64,000 nucleotides of DNA from Penicillium oxalicum (taxonomy: Eukaryota; Ascomycota; Eurotiomycetes; Eurotiales; Aspergillaceae): assembly GCF_001723175.1 (NCBI RefSeq), contig NC_064655.1, positions 1,860,001-1,924,000 on the forward strand, in the 5' to 3' direction. Each line of letters begins with the position of its first letter. Within the stretch, counting starts at the first letter, position 1. Below are positions 1-11,652 of this stretch, piece by piece. The notes under the pieces were generated by a model. The model had not been told where the DNA came from and did not search any database. It saw nothing but the letters and a program-made list of their open reading frames with translations. The position numbers and the translations under genes are program-made.

Positions 1-1584
1 AATGCGTGTGATAGACCTGAGAATCAAGAATCTCTCCAACAAGAGTTCGCTTCTCAAGTACGTCTCCTGCTGGGACCATCGTCCAGCCTGATGCTCATCG
101 TATATTAGCCTCTGATTACCATTTTTCCGAATGGCCATCTGGTTTCCAGAATTAGCGACTATATCCTTTACAGTGTAGAAGCTGGCGTGATCGACAGAGT
201 TGTTGCACAGTACGGCCCATGTATGTCTGTGATCCGGCCAAGCCCGGTGATATCCCTCCCGCTTTCGCCCTTGTCCCTATTATCCCAACGCAATTCCCGC
301 GAGGGTAGTTATAGACTTTCTGACATGATGATTCAACTGAGAAGCAACCAAAGAGGGCGCCATCGTTGGTGGCCAGACCTCCTGCAAAGCGCCCGAGCTC
401 GCTGCATTCGAGAAACATCTGCCTCCTGATGTAGAAATCGTATCATGCCATTCATTGCATGGTCCCAAAGTGAACCCCGAGGGCCAGCCGCTGGTGAGCT
501 CAAAACACTGTCCTACTGGTGCGGTAACCTAATTAAATGAGGGTTTTAACGTAAATCCGAACAACAGGTTTTGATCCAGCACAGAGCATCCGATGAAGCT
601 CTCCAATTTGTGGACGAGATCCTCTCGTCTTTTGGATCTAAGCATGTTTATCTCACGGGAGAGATGCACGATCGTATCACCGCCGATACGCAGGCCGTTA
701 CCCATGCCGCTTTCTTGAGCATGGGCACGGCCTGGCAGGCGAACAAGCAGTTTCCATGGGAGATATCTCGATGGGTTGGAGGCATCGAGAATGTCAAGAT
801 CAATATCACTCTCCGCATCTACTCGAACAAGTGGCACGTCTATGCGGGCCTCGCCATCCTAAACCCTTCCGCAAAGGCGCAGATTCGACAATATGCAGAT
901 TCTGTGACGGACCTCTACAAGCTGATGATTGGGGGCCACCGCGAGGAGCTCAAGCGTCGTGTCAAAGCAGCAGGCGCCTCCGTATTCAGGGAAGGGACAG
1001 AGGGACAAGATTTGCTCCTGAAAGATGAGGTTCTTGATCGCTTTTCTTTGTCTAACCAGACCCGGGAGAAATCACCTCCGAACAGTCACCTCAGTCTACT
1101 CGCAATTGTAGATTGCTGGTCGCAGCTTGGCATTGTGCCCTATGACCACATGATCTGCTCCACGCCGGTACGTTCAAGACATGCGATACGAATTGAGACC
1201 ACCAAGTCTGGGAGTACCTGCTGACCAATCCAAGCTTTTTCGTCTGTGTCTGGGAGTCACCGAATATTTGTTTCGAAATCCCGAACTTCTAGAGGAAGCC
1301 CTTGACATTGCGATTGACGACAACACGTTCCGCTCTGACGATTTGGAATTCACGTTCGCAGCACGGGTAAGTCTCAATCAGGCCCTCATTTCCGCTTCGT
1401 CATTGGGCATAACAAACTGACCTTCCAGGCGTGGTCTGATTGTGTCTCATTTGGTGACTTTGAGTCCTACCGGGATCGCTTCGAGCGGATTGCCCAGTAC
1501 TTTGCGCCTCAATTCCCCGAAGCCGCCAAGCTTGGCAACGAAATGATGAAGACCATTCTCGAGAAAACCGAGAAGAGGCCTTGA
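1..1584 (+). CDS. TYR1: Prephenate dehydrogenase (NADP+), 5' end cut off by the window edge
   Basis: Oxidatively decarboxylates prephenate to 4-hydroxyphenylpyruvate in tyrosine synthesis. Six exons fit, with introns at 58-108, 221-344, 494-567, 1168-1234 and 1367-1428; all joins keep phase. The visible 401 codons start in the nucleotide-binding half (NACDRPENQESLQQEF). Family blocks follow: NGHLVSRISDYILYSVEA, VGGQTSCKAPELAAFEKH, HSLHGPKVNPEGQPLV, ITADTQAVTHAAFLSMG, LRIYSNKWHVYAGLAI, and near the end GIVPYDHMICSTP joined to LFRLCLGVTEYLF. These match the fungal Tyr1 family closely. About 40 N-terminal residues, including the first Rossmann glycine loop, should lie before base 1. The first intron is the least certain join, because the residues just after it (PLITIFP) are not a family block. 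Confidence 0.93.
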
Positions 1585-2372
1585 TGACGATCCGGTTGCG
1601 ATCTGCTTCAACATCGTAACTCCTCCTATGGTCTGCTGTCAGCGTGTGACAAGCTAGCCATCAAAGAGGGATTCGAAATTCGAAAGCCCAGACTATTTTG
1701 AGGGAGGAGCCTAGTCGTTAGTAGTGTAGCTCCATATCGGAGATTTCACAATTTCATTGCAGAGATGAATCAGGAACAACTGGGAAGTGTGTGCTTGAGT
1801 CGAGGATTTGTGCCATAAAATAATCGCCAACAAGACAAACCCGACGGATAAAATTGCCTGTCCCTTGTTGATCTTGTACAATTGTTTGTAGCTTTCAGCT
1901 CCACCCGGACCAGATTCCTCTCCCGTCAGTCTGGGATGAGAGGTACCTATATCTCTCTATCCCGTGACAGGTGTGGTTCATTGTGGAGGCCTTAGTCATC
2001 CAGGGCGTGCGAATCTCTTGACTCAAGGACCAGACTCCTAATGAGCAAGTGACTTAATAAAGCTTCGGTCTTACAATCTACGTCAATCCCGTGAACATTG
2101 GCTCGCAACTGCGGGTCAGTTGTGATGATTGCTATCACTGGGTGATTAGTTCCTGGTTCTGGGTTGGTTTAGGTGACGCCGCGGAGGCCTTCCCCTCCCT
2201 CTCTCCTTCGCTCACCTCCCCCCCCCCCCCCCCCCCCCATCAAGGCGCATACCCTGAGACGAGCCCTTCCTCCGCAGTGACCTTTCCACCTGGCTCGGTC
2301 TCAATGCAGCGACTCGACTGCCCGGATACTTGCGACAGGTGACACCCAGCTCTGGCAGCTAAATGGGCTTTC
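1585..2372. other. Intergenic: tyr1 3' flank and promoter/leader of the TORC2 gene
   Basis: No coding frame with recognisable content. The last 200 bases before the next start codon are pyrimidine-rich and contain a pure C tract (annotated separately). No clear TATA box was seen. Confidence 0.6.
2218..2238 (+). repeat. Homopolymer C tract, 21 C
   Basis: An uninterrupted run of C lies about 135 bases before the start codon of the TORC2 subunit gene, inside a CT-rich leader or promoter. Its length may be variable or mis-called. Confidence 0.9.
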
Positions 2373-5300
2373 ATGGCTTCCGCACATAACTCCGTGTTCT
2401 CCGCGTCCACCCAGCACCGCGCGTTGGGTGATGGCCGCTCCTCACTCAGCCAAGATAGTGGTTCGTTGGAAGGGAGTTGGAACGATGGGATCTACAAAAC
2501 TGGGCGAAGTGGTCGATCCGGCTCAGGGGGAAGTGCCACCACAGGCACGAGGGGCGCCTCCTCGTTGGCGCCATCCGTTGGAGGACAGGGAAGCTTCAGT
2601 TCGGAGCTCAAGAGTATGACCTCCCGAAGTGTCACACCGCGAGCGGACAGCACATACACAAGGCGTGCCAGCAGGTCAATAGGGGAAGATGATCGTCCAA
2701 CAACTGAGGAGCGGCAGGCTGTCATTCGTGATAAAATCGCGAAGGAAATGAAGATCAAAACCGGTACCGAGAATATGCTAGAGGCTCTGTTGTCTAAACC
2801 ACCAAAGCAAGCCAAGGAGCAACGCCTGAGGATCGAGTCAGAGCTGAGTTCGTCCAACCGCAAATTGGCTGAATTGCAGAATGAGTTGGAAGAGGAGCTC
2901 CTCCGCGCGCAGGCGCCCGCTACAACACCCCCGCGAAGCCGTCTTTCGAGTCTTTTCCGAACAAGTCCCGTGCGCTCACCCTCACGAAATCCAATCAATC
3001 GGCTAGAACTTCCGGAGAATGGGAACTTGGGCGAAGAAGAAGGCGACTCAGAGTCGCCGACTTTCGTGCTCTCAGAAACCCTTCAGGCTCTCGAGATCGA
3101 TGGCATGTCCCCGGACTTCTACGTTGAGCGTGCGAACAACCTAGTTGAATTATTCAAACGGCACCCAACCCTCAAATATGATCTCGCGTGGCCTGTGTTT
3201 GGCTTGCGGGTTCAAATCATGCTTCTCAGTGACAGCAAGGAAGTGGTGGCCGCCGGCTACCGATTGACCCGATATGCAATTGCCGATCGTAAATCGCTCC
3301 AAACAATTCGTGCGCTTCATACCGATGAGCTTGTTATCCTCTCACTTGTCAAGGAGAGCAAAGCAAGCATTGAACGGGAGCAAGCTCTTAAGTTCGTGAG
3401 AGCTTTCCTCGATGTCAAAGACGGCGTTAAAGAGATTCCTGGCGCTATTGTGCGTACCATTGTGTCAATTGCCGAGCATCACGATGACCGCCTGCGAAAC
3501 ATTTCGATTATGACCTTGGCGGAGATCCTGGTCAAGGATCCCGAATTGATTGCGTCAGTGAATGGACTTGGTGCGCTGCACGATGCTCTGGCCGAGGGCA
3601 CGTTTGGTGCATCCGAAAGTTTGATTTCTAGTTTCTTGCATGTCCTTGATACTCCTCGAAGTAGAAAGTTTCTTCAGGGCTACGAGCTCGAGGCTGTTCT
3701 GGCGCCTTTCACTGATTCTTTGGCCGACACCTTGAAGAGCGGTCGGTTGAAAACTGCGGCTCGCGCTATCTCCGCCATGCTGAAGACATGGCCTGGCCTG
3801 GTGGTTCTTTCCAGAGCGGACGCAAAACCTCTTCGCTCTCTTCTCGAGTCGCTTCACTACCCTGATGCCCAGGCGCGGGATCTCATCTTGGAATTGCTTT
3901 TTGATGCCTTGCGAATAAAGCCGCCTTCATGGTCATCTTCGTTCTTGGCAGGTAGGAGGCTGACAACTTACGGGCGTGTCTCCAATCTACGATCCGAGTC
4001 CGACTTTGCCGGCTCTCGAGCCTATCAAGAGAATGGCAGTAACCGCTTCGATCTGACGGCACATTTCTCGACCCTCATTCTTGCAGCCTTGGTCGAAGCC
4101 GGCTTGCCGCAGGCACTTTCAGAACTCATCGAGGATGAGACCGATCCCGCACTTCGACGCAAGGCTACCCTTCTCCTGACCGAGGTCCTCAAAATGGCCC
4201 ATCATTCGTTGCCAGCTACGACCAGTGCAAACTTGCAGGTGCTTGCTCATCTCCTGCCACCTGCTATTCAATTTGACACGGAAAACCACGATGTCTCTAC
4301 GTCGACCATTTTTCAGATCGAAAGCATCAACCGTACTCTGGCACGATCTGTTGGCTATTCGAGCGGGGCGGGCAGATACAATCTGGATCCAGATCTGTCC
4401 TCGTCTTTGTTGCCCAACGAACAGGCCAAAGACAAACTCAGTGCCTCAATGGATGAGCAAACATTTCGCAATGCCATTCTAGAGACCCATGTCTTGAACT
4501 CAGTCAATTTCATGAAATGGAAATGGGACCTGATTCACCGCCTCGTGGAGGGTCCCCTCACAAACCCCAAGCGCATGGATGAAGCGATCAAAGGCTCCAA
4601 GTTCATCAAACGGCTTCTTGGATTTTATCGTCCGTTCAAATACCGGTTCGCCATGATCCCCAATACAAAACCCAATCAAAGATACGTTCGTACCGGCTGC
4701 GCCTTGATGCGAACTCTTCTCGTGACCCCCGAGGGCATCAAATACTTGGCGGAGAACAAGTTCCTCCGGCAAGTCGCAGAATGCCTCGCTCAATTGGACC
4801 GCATGAGCGGTCTCACCTCTGCCTCGCCCCTTTTCTCCCGAGAGCAAATGTCCAATACGCTCAGTGGAGGCTATTTCGCAATGCTGGGTGCGCTCAGCTC
4901 CGATGCACGTGGGCTGCTGATGATGGAGAGGTGGCACATGCTCAACATGTTCTATCATATCATCGAGCTGCAGGATCGAAATGACCTCATCCAAACCCTC
5001 CTAGGAAACATGGACTACAGCCGGGCAAGCCACCTCCGGGTCATACTGTCCAAGGCTCTCACGATCGGCTCCAAAGACATCCGAATCTTTGCTACGAAGC
5101 TGTTGCGAAAGTATGCAGTTGGGGATGTGGCTCTGTCTCCACAGATGGCAATCAGCAATGCAGAGTGGGTTGTGAAGCTCCTTGTGACTCAACTTTATGA
5201 TCCAGATGTTACTGTCTGCCAAATTGCGGTAAAAATCCTGGAGGAAGCTTGCAACCAGCGCGATTACCTCGAGTTTGTTGTCAAATGCCGCCCCTCACTC

Positions 5301-6455
5301 GACCATCTCGGTGAAATCGGCGCGCCTCTTCTCCTTCGTTTCCTTTCTACATCTGTCGGGTATCACTACCTGGACGGCCTGGATTACATCACGCAAGAAA
5401 TGGATGATTGGTTCCTTGGCCGCAATGACTCGTATGTTGGGCTCGTCGAGGCCGCTTTGTCCCGAGCCTATGTCGATCAGCCGCGGCGCAATAGTTTTGC
5501 ACCGGAGGATCTCGTCGATCTTCAGGATGTAGGGGCTGTACCTCCACATTTCTACCGCGAACTTGCGCGGACTGCGGAAGGATGCAAGTTGCTGGAGCAA
5601 TCGGGCCATTTCAACGAATTTGCATGGACGATTCGTGACTTCCGACTCAATGAGGAGGACAACGAAGTTCTTCTCAAGGTCAAGGGGTGTTTGTGGGCCG
5701 TGGGCAATGTTGGATCCATGGAGCTCGGGGCAGCCTTTTTAGAGTCTGATCTTGTCGAGCGCATCGTGTCGATTGCGCAAGAAGCCGGCGTCCTCACCAT
5801 GCGCGGTACCGCTTTCTTTGTTCTGGGTCTCATTTCTCGGAGCAAGCATGGACTCAAAGTTCTGCAACATCTTGGATGGGACTCGGCTGTTGACCAGAAT
5901 GGCGAGTCACTAGGGTTCTGTCTGCCCGCTGACTTTCGTCGGCTCTTTTTGGTACGAATCCCAGGGCACGCGCCTCGATAACCTTCTCTTTCCCTTTTCC
6001 TTCCCGACAATTTTTCGACGAGGCTAACCTACTCAGATCTCTTTCCCGGGCTTCTATGCCGATTCAAGACGTCTGCCCTCGGAAAGGGTCAAGGAAGCCA
6101 CTACCGACCCTGATCCGGCCAACCAGAAGATTCTCAAGCAAATTGTTGACATGGGAAACACTGTCCTGTCCAAGCGTTCAGCCGCTGACTTGTATAAGTA
6201 TTCACCCCTTCCCCTGTTCCTTTCTGTCTCCCGTTGTGCTGGCGGCTTCTAATCCACCGGACGGCTAGCCTCAAATCCAAGCAGCCTGAACGGTTTCACC
6301 AGGTCCAACTTTTCCGCAAAGCTCTGTGTATTCTCGAAAGCCATCATTACCGGTTACCGGCTCGTCGCTTCGCCTTGGATCTCTTTGACAAAAGCGTGAT
6401 GCGGCGAATTGTGCTCGAAGAAGATTCCGAGTCTGACTCGGACGTCTCAACATGA
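2373..6455 (+). CDS. AVO3: Rictor/Avo3/Ste20-type TORC2 subunit (cytosolic regulator pianissimo family)
   Basis: Scaffold subunit of TOR complex 2, which acts at the plasma membrane on AGC kinases, sphingolipids and actin. Three exons, with introns at 5952-6036 and 6198-6268, give 1308 aa, close to S. pombe Ste20 and shorter than yeast Avo3. Order: a Ser/Gly-rich N-terminus (1-110); a charged coiled-coil, HR1-like stretch (about 110-190); a Rictor N-terminal helical-repeat region from about 240 (MSPDFYVERANNLVELFKRH); a middle domain near 715-900 (GFYRPFKYRFAMIPNTKPNQ, DYSRASHLRVILSKALTIGS); and a Rictor_V block at about 1106-1175 (WAVGNVGSMELGA, GTAFFVLGLISRSKHG). The second exon restores LFLISFPGFYADSRRLPS and the third LKSKQPERFHQVQLFRKA, both expected after Rictor_V. 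The tail is acidic (EEDSESDSD). The next upstream ATG, at 2363, is out of frame. Confidence 0.95.
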
Positions 6456-7601
6456 ATCGACTCAGAATTCCTTCCCCTCCCCCCCGTTTTTTTCCCCTGT
6501 AGAGACTTGACGCTTGATACCCCCTTTGATCCATATTCAAGTTCTGTCAGCAGCATATACCCCTGCCTTCCATCATCGCACCACCGGGGAAGAACCCCTC
6601 CTCTTGTTTCCCCCCTTGACCCTGCATCGATACAGATTTCCCCCACAGCAACCGCCCATTCCCGGCCTGTCTCGCTTCGCCTTTTGCGCGAATGATGGGG
6701 TTCCCCACGGACGTCTGTCATTGCTTCCGTTTCGGCATGGTTCTTTCGACGCAGCGGCGAGTTGGCTCTTGCGGTAATGAGACATGAAATGATACCAAAT
6801 GACTTTTCTGTTTTGGCCCTTTAAACGACCCTCTGTGTAGTCCCTCCGTCCAGACTATAGGACTGAGAGAGGCCATCCAATTGTAAATGCACAGTAACCC
6901 TCCCCCGTTTCGGCTGGTCCGCCATCCGTCCGACCGGTCCAGAACATCGTTCTGAAATTCTGTCGGTGCGCACTCCCCAACATGGAAGCCTGATCGCAAG
7001 TATCTTTCGAGGCTCTCGAGGAAGACCAGATTGCCATGGCCCTCATGATGATTGCATCTGGTCCACCGAGGACGAGACAGGAGTTTATGACTTCAGGTTC
7101 CCACTTGTCCCAAGGCCATTGAACCTGACAAATGGTTCACTTCATTTCCAATCTCTCATTTGGATTCCGAGACCCGGTGGAAAGTGTGGACTGGACGGTC
7201 TGTTTGGGTGACCGCACTGCGGCACAGCACTCGCGGTCACTGGAGTGCGTCCAGTGACTTCAAAACTCCTGCCATCTGCCATCTGCTCCACCAGGCAAAG
7301 AACTGCATGTCGCCGAAACAAGCTTATATCCTCTTCCGATCCACTTGGACCGCTGGTTTGCCCACTTTTATCGCTGTGAAAAGCTGGGCCCGTTTTCCAG
7401 TTTGGTCTCCCCATTTTCCCCCGGCCGATGATCTCAAGTTGGCCCGCTCCCGACCTGATCGCCGATCTCCAACCCTCTGATGACGCTCATCCCATCTTCA
7501 TCTTTTCATCTCTCTCACCACCATCGCCCCGAATGTATTTCAGTATTCCGACCTTTGCATCGTCTGCCTGACAGTTCCATCATTGTGGACCCTCCGGAGC
7601 C
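6456..7601. other. Intergenic, 1.1 kb
   Basis: Non-coding. It holds a CT-rich stretch with short C and T runs near 6477-6500 and a CCAAT box near 6876. All open frames here are short and overlap one another on several frames, without family motifs. Confidence 0.6.
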
Positions 7602-9360
7602 ATGGAGAATGTAGATGCGCCGCCCTTATCCACCCCGCAGTCGGCCGACGCCGATCCCGATCGGACATCGGCCGCCAGTTCCAATGAGTCGAGCTGTGAA
7701 GAGTATCCTCCGTCAGAGAGCCCGACTGCACTCGAGACCCCCCATCGCATTCTGCATCTAATACAATGCCAACGCTGCTCTCGACCTTTGCACACTCCAC
7801 TCCGGCTGCCCTGCGGCAACACCATCTGTCGGTCCTGTCTGCCTCCGCTTCGTCCTCGCACGGGGATCACTTACCCCGTCGCCGAGGGCCGAGAGGAAGG
7901 CTTCACGTGCCATTGGGCAGGCACCAACGACTGCGTTGGTGAGCACTGTCTCGGAGACTGTGGAGTGGATGTTGTCCTGTGCAATCTCCTGGGGATCTTT
8001 CAGGAGGAACTCGGCTTCCCAACTCCAGAGAGCGACCGGTTAGATGAGGCCGACGATGGCGGCCGCATCGTCAGCTGGACAGTCAGCCCAGAGACGGTAG
8101 ATCCCCCCTCCGTCAAGAATGCCCGTCTCTATCGTCGTGGGTGGTTATGCGGCCTCTATCTGCTCGCTTGGGAAGGCCGCTTTCCTAACAATGCGATGGA
8201 TGTGCTATATGAACCCTCCAAGGACCCAGCCGAGGAACAAGTCTGTCAACAGGATGATCACACCCGCTACGGGCAGCTTCGAGACCGGGTCCGCGGTGAG
8301 GTGGACTGTCAGGTCTGCTATTCTCTGATCTTGGACCCCCTCACGACCCCGTGTGGCCACACCTTTTGCCGCAAGTGCGTGGCGCGGATTCTCGATCACA
8401 CCGATCTGTGTCCCGTCTGCCGGCGAAAGGTGGGCATGCCGACCGCGGTCCGGTCAGAGCCCTTGAATCGCACCATTGCTCGAATCATTGATCATTTCTT
8501 TGCGGATCAGGTTGTATCGCGACGGGAGGCTGACGCAGACGATGAATTGGGAGGCGATCATGAGAAAGATTTGCCTCTCTTCGTCTGTACCTTGTCTTTT
8601 CCCACCATGCCGACTTTTCTGCATATATTTGAACCACGATATCGATTGATGATCCGACGGGTCGTGGAAAATGGAAACAGCAAATTCGGCATGGTCATGT
8701 ATAATCGTAGGGGTGATCCCCAGGGGGATGGCCTTGGAAGCACCATGTTCATGCAATACGGTACCGTCTTGCGCGTCGAGCGCTATGAGTTACTGCCAGA
8801 TGGTCGTATGTCTGGTGATTGCCACCGGCGTCTCACGCTTCAAGATTCTCGAGGCAGGAGAGCTGGACGGCTATCTCGTTGCAAGAACCGAACGAGTCGA
8901 CGATGTCTCCGTGGCCGAGGAAGAGAGGCTGGAAGCCTTGGAGACGGCAACGGCCGCGATCGCAGATCCGTCGGATGCAAATGCCTCGGAACCTCCTCTC
9001 AATTCTCTTTCGACCCAAGAGCTCCTGGAGGTTTCACGCGAGTTTGTCCGTACGCAGCGACTGGCGAATGCTCCGTGGCTACACCCACGGGTCATGCTCA
9101 CGTACGGGCCTGTTCCTACGGATGCGGCTCGCTTCGCGTGGTGGTTTGCCAGCATCCTTCCCGTCGCCGACGAGGAAAATTATCTTCTGCTGTCGGCGAG
9201 GAGCGTCAGAGAACGCCTAAAGATATCGGCGCGATGGGCCCGAGAGCTGGGATCTCGGGATTGGTATGTACTCTTTGTGACCCCGTGGAGTTTTCCAACC
9301 GGCTGCTCACACTGTCCCTTTGCCAGGTCAAGCCACTCGTCGTTCAGCTCCGTCTTATGA
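7602..9360 (+). CDS. RING finger + LON-substrate-binding domain protein (LONRF/CrgA-like), with apparent 1-nt frameshift
   Basis: A likely ubiquitin ligase of the RING-LON family. An acidic N-terminus is followed by a degenerate Cys-rich RING (CQRCSRPLHTPLRLPCGNTI), a canonical C3HC4 RING (CQVCYSLILDPLTTPCGHTF then CRKC, CPVCRRK), and a LON N-terminal domain (LPLFVCTLSFPTMPTFLHIF, EPRYRLMIRR). The frame breaks after YELLPDGR, at 8806-8811. It resumes one base later as LVIATGVSRFKILEAGELDG and runs to SARSVRERLKISARWARELG. No GT-AG intron around the break restores phase, since the nearby GTATGT donor has only a 39-nt option that gives the wrong frame. A last intron at 9264-9326 has good signals and would give a short Ser-rich tail. 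About 564 aa if the extra base is discounted. Either a sequence error or a broken allele. The related Mucor CrgA represses carotenoid synthesis; its role here is unknown. Confidence 0.8.
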
Positions 9361-9432
9361 CTAGCCGTACCATTGCTTTTGATTTGCGTTTTACATTTTG
9401 TTTTCAGACCCCTCTCCCCTCTTCTGGTCACC

Positions 9433-9750
9433 ATGTTCAACAATATCATCACATCACTCACTCCCATCTCGTTTTCCATCTCGTTTTCGATTGGTAGTTC
9501 TCGGGGATCCTCGGATCCGCTTCGAGCCCAACCTGAGCAAGACCCTGTGTCTTCCGCGCCATCCGCTCAGGCTCATATTCCACAAAAACTGGTTGTCGGG
9601 GCATTCTTCGCCATCTTCCTTGCTCAGTTATGTGTGAACATCTTACAGTTGATGCGAGGCGGGCGTCAACGACGACGAAGACGGTTCATGGATTGGCACC
9701 TCCCACAGCCGATGCCCCGGCTCAACAGAGGTCAGTTACGAGGCCCCTAA
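9433..9750 (+). CDS. Small single-pass membrane protein ORF, unrecognised
   Basis: An ATG-started frame of 105 aa begins 72 bases after the RING-LON stop. It has a Ser/Ile-rich start, a Pro/Gln/Ser linker, one strong hydrophobic segment (KLVVGAFFAIFLAQLCVNIL, about residues 56-77), then an Arg-rich flank (GGRQRRRRRF), the pattern of a tail-proximal anchor with a cytosolic basic end. I do not recognise the family. It could be a separate small gene. It could also be a C-terminal exon of the RING-LON gene, reached through a weak GTCGTT donor near 9340 and the acceptor TTTTCAG at about 9408. Chance is also possible. Confidence 0.35.
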   Translation: MFNNIITSLTPISFSISFSIGSSRGSSDPLRAQPEQDPVSSAPSAQAHIPQKLVVGAFFAIFLAQLCVNILQLMRGGRQRRRRRFMDWHLPQPMPRLNRGQLRGP

Positions 9751-10872
9751 AGTATCTTGCCGTTTGAGGGATCACTTGTGCATGTATACCTTACCGTCGA
9801 GGAGAGCCGGACCCCCTCCTGGGTACATAGTGGTCCTTGGCCGTGGATATGAATTCCCAATCCTTGAACCCCTTCGCCAGTGGCCGCCATCGCTTCAGTT
9901 CCTTCCCCCTATCATTATTTCTGGGCATAGTTGTGATTTGCAACTCTCTCACCTCTATTATTCCGGAAGCTCGAGCTCGCACCAGGCAATCAAATTACTT
10001 TCAAAGCGTGGCCCGGTATCTCCGTCACATGGTTCCTCCTATTTTAATGAGTCCCTTTTTGGACAGAAATATATGAAGGTTGTCAAGGGCATCTCTGTAT
10101 ATGCGGGCACAAAGACTTGCGTAGTATTCGTTTCTGGTTGGCCAACGTTGTCAAAAAAAAAAGAGATCTTGCCCCCCTTCTGTTGAACCCATCTCGTTTG
10201 GACAGGGTTCACTTCGGGCAGTCCAAGCCAGAGAATATCCGCTCGGAAGATTCAAATAGAACCTGCCCTGCTTTTTCCTGTCTGAAGTATTTGACACCAA
10301 ATCACTTCCCGAGTGGCTGGTCCGAAGATGCTCCGGTCCCGTCAGGAGCAAATGTTGATTTGTCGCAACATGATACTGCCGAGTTGATTTGTTGTCATAT
10401 CGAGTCCAAATTCCAAGCTGCTTATCCTGTACCGAAATTCTTGGATTCGACCGAGTGAATGATCTTCATACAGCATGCTAGACATTGGAAGGGCATGATT
10501 TGTTACATCCTGTGCTCTTGGAACGAGATTGGGAGCTCTGACCTCTCATCCGTCTCAATTGGTTGGAAAAGAAACTTCACGAGGTCAAACACATGTCTAG
10601 TTTGGCAAGTCCAGAATGGTATTCGAGTTGAGCAAGATCGGATGGACTGAAGGTACTAACACTGTAAGATGAGTAAGGAAACACCAGCCTAGGCATGAAA
10701 CCAATCGCCAGAATAAATGTACAAATGTAGGTGAAAAAAATAGAACAAAAAAAATAAACAATGCTAACACGAAGTCTCGCAAAAATGAAAAAAAGAAGGG
10801 GGGAAAAACATCAGGTATTCGTCACACGAGTTGCAACTCATATGCATAAACAGGTGGTCCTGAGAAATTTCA
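9751..10872. other. Intergenic, 1.1 kb
   Basis: Nothing recognisable. An A-rich stretch with several A runs occupies about 10730-10805, near the 3' end of the next gene on the minus strand. Confidence 0.6.
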
Positions 10873-11610
10873 TCATCCAATCAAACCCGCATCGTTAAGA
10901 ATACCAATGACATCTCCCATCTCCCCCAAAGACTCGGCTGTGCCATTCTCCTTGCACTTCTTCTCCTTCTTCTTCTTCTTCTTCCTCTTATCCGTAGACG
11001 ACAAGGCGGAACCGACCGAGCCGAGTGGAAGGCCGCTGATCCGCATGAGCCAGCCGTAGTATAGAGTCAGTCCAACCACGACGATCTCATCACAGGCGGT
11101 ACGATCAAAGGCTTTCGGACCCAGCATCTCGATCATGCCCACATTTTTCATTGCCCACATGTTGGCGGTGAATTTGGCGACGGTGTCCTGCCGTTCATTC
11201 ACACAGACAAAATCCCATGTTTTGAGACCCCCCTGGCTGATCCATGTCATCTGGACGGGCATCCGAGTGGTTGGATTAGCGTATGCCCAAGACGGGAAGC
11301 TGTATGAGGTACGTAGATGTTTCTCGGCCCGGATAATTCCCTTGAACCCGTAGAGCTCGTAGTCGGGACTGGAGTTGCCAGAGTAGATGGTGCTGGTGCC
11401 GATGAGTTGGTTTGCGGGCATTGAGTAGATGGATAAGGTACGGTCCGAGTTGGAGTGGCAGTGAATAGAGTATAATTCGGGTTGGTTGGCTTGGTCGGTG
11501 TCGGTGATGTGAAATGTGCGCTTTCGCCATGAAAGGTCTACCGACAAAGTTCGAGACTGAGGCATGCCAGCTCCGTGTGGAGCTGGAGGTGGCATATGGG
11601 TTGTGTACAT
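10873..11610 (-). CDS. Uncharacterised fungal protein with beta-rich core and poly-Lys tail
   Basis: An intact, intronless 245-aa frame with an ATG start, isolated from other genes. I do not recognise it with certainty. After a Pro-rich start come strand-like segments (RTLSVDLSWRKRTFHITD, YSIHCHSNSDRTLSIY, LIGTSTIYS), then an aromatic block (SYSFPSWAY, MTWISQGGLKTWDFVCVNER), a conserved-looking helix (ACDEIVVVGLTLYYGWLMRI) and a low-complexity basic stretch (DKRKKKKKKEKK). The alternation of short strands ending in a hydrophobic helix recalls tubby-like/LURP-one folds; that is inference only. No signal peptide or clear membrane helix is seen. A TATATAA at 11827-11833 (minus strand) lies about 215 bases upstream of the start. 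Confidence 0.7.
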   Translation of the reverse strand: MYTTHMPPPAPHGAGMPQSRTLSVDLSWRKRTFHITDTDQANQPELYSIHCHSNSDRTLSIYSMPANQLIGTSTIYSGNSSPDYELYGFKGIIRAEKHLRTSYSFPSWAYANPTTRMPVQMTWISQGGLKTWDFVCVNERQDTVAKFTANMWAMKNVGMIEMLGPKAFDRTACDEIVVVGLTLYYGWLMRISGLPLGSVGSALSSTDKRKKKKKKEKKCKENGTAESLGEMGDVIGILNDAGLIG

Positions 11611-11630
11611 GGCGAAGTGATGCTTTTTTT

Positions 11631-11652
11631 TCTCTCTCTCTCTCTCTCTCTC
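11631..11652 (+). repeat. (TC)11 microsatellite
   Basis: A perfect TC dinucleotide tract preceded by a T run. It sits about 20 bases upstream of the minus-strand start codon at 11610, so it lies in the 5' leader or core promoter as a GA tract on the coding strand. Confidence 0.9.

Noticed and set aside
8806..8844. A 39-nt intron (GTATGT to TTCAAG) to explain the RING-LON frame break
   Set aside because: Too short, deletes the conserved IATGVSRF block and still leaves the wrong phase.
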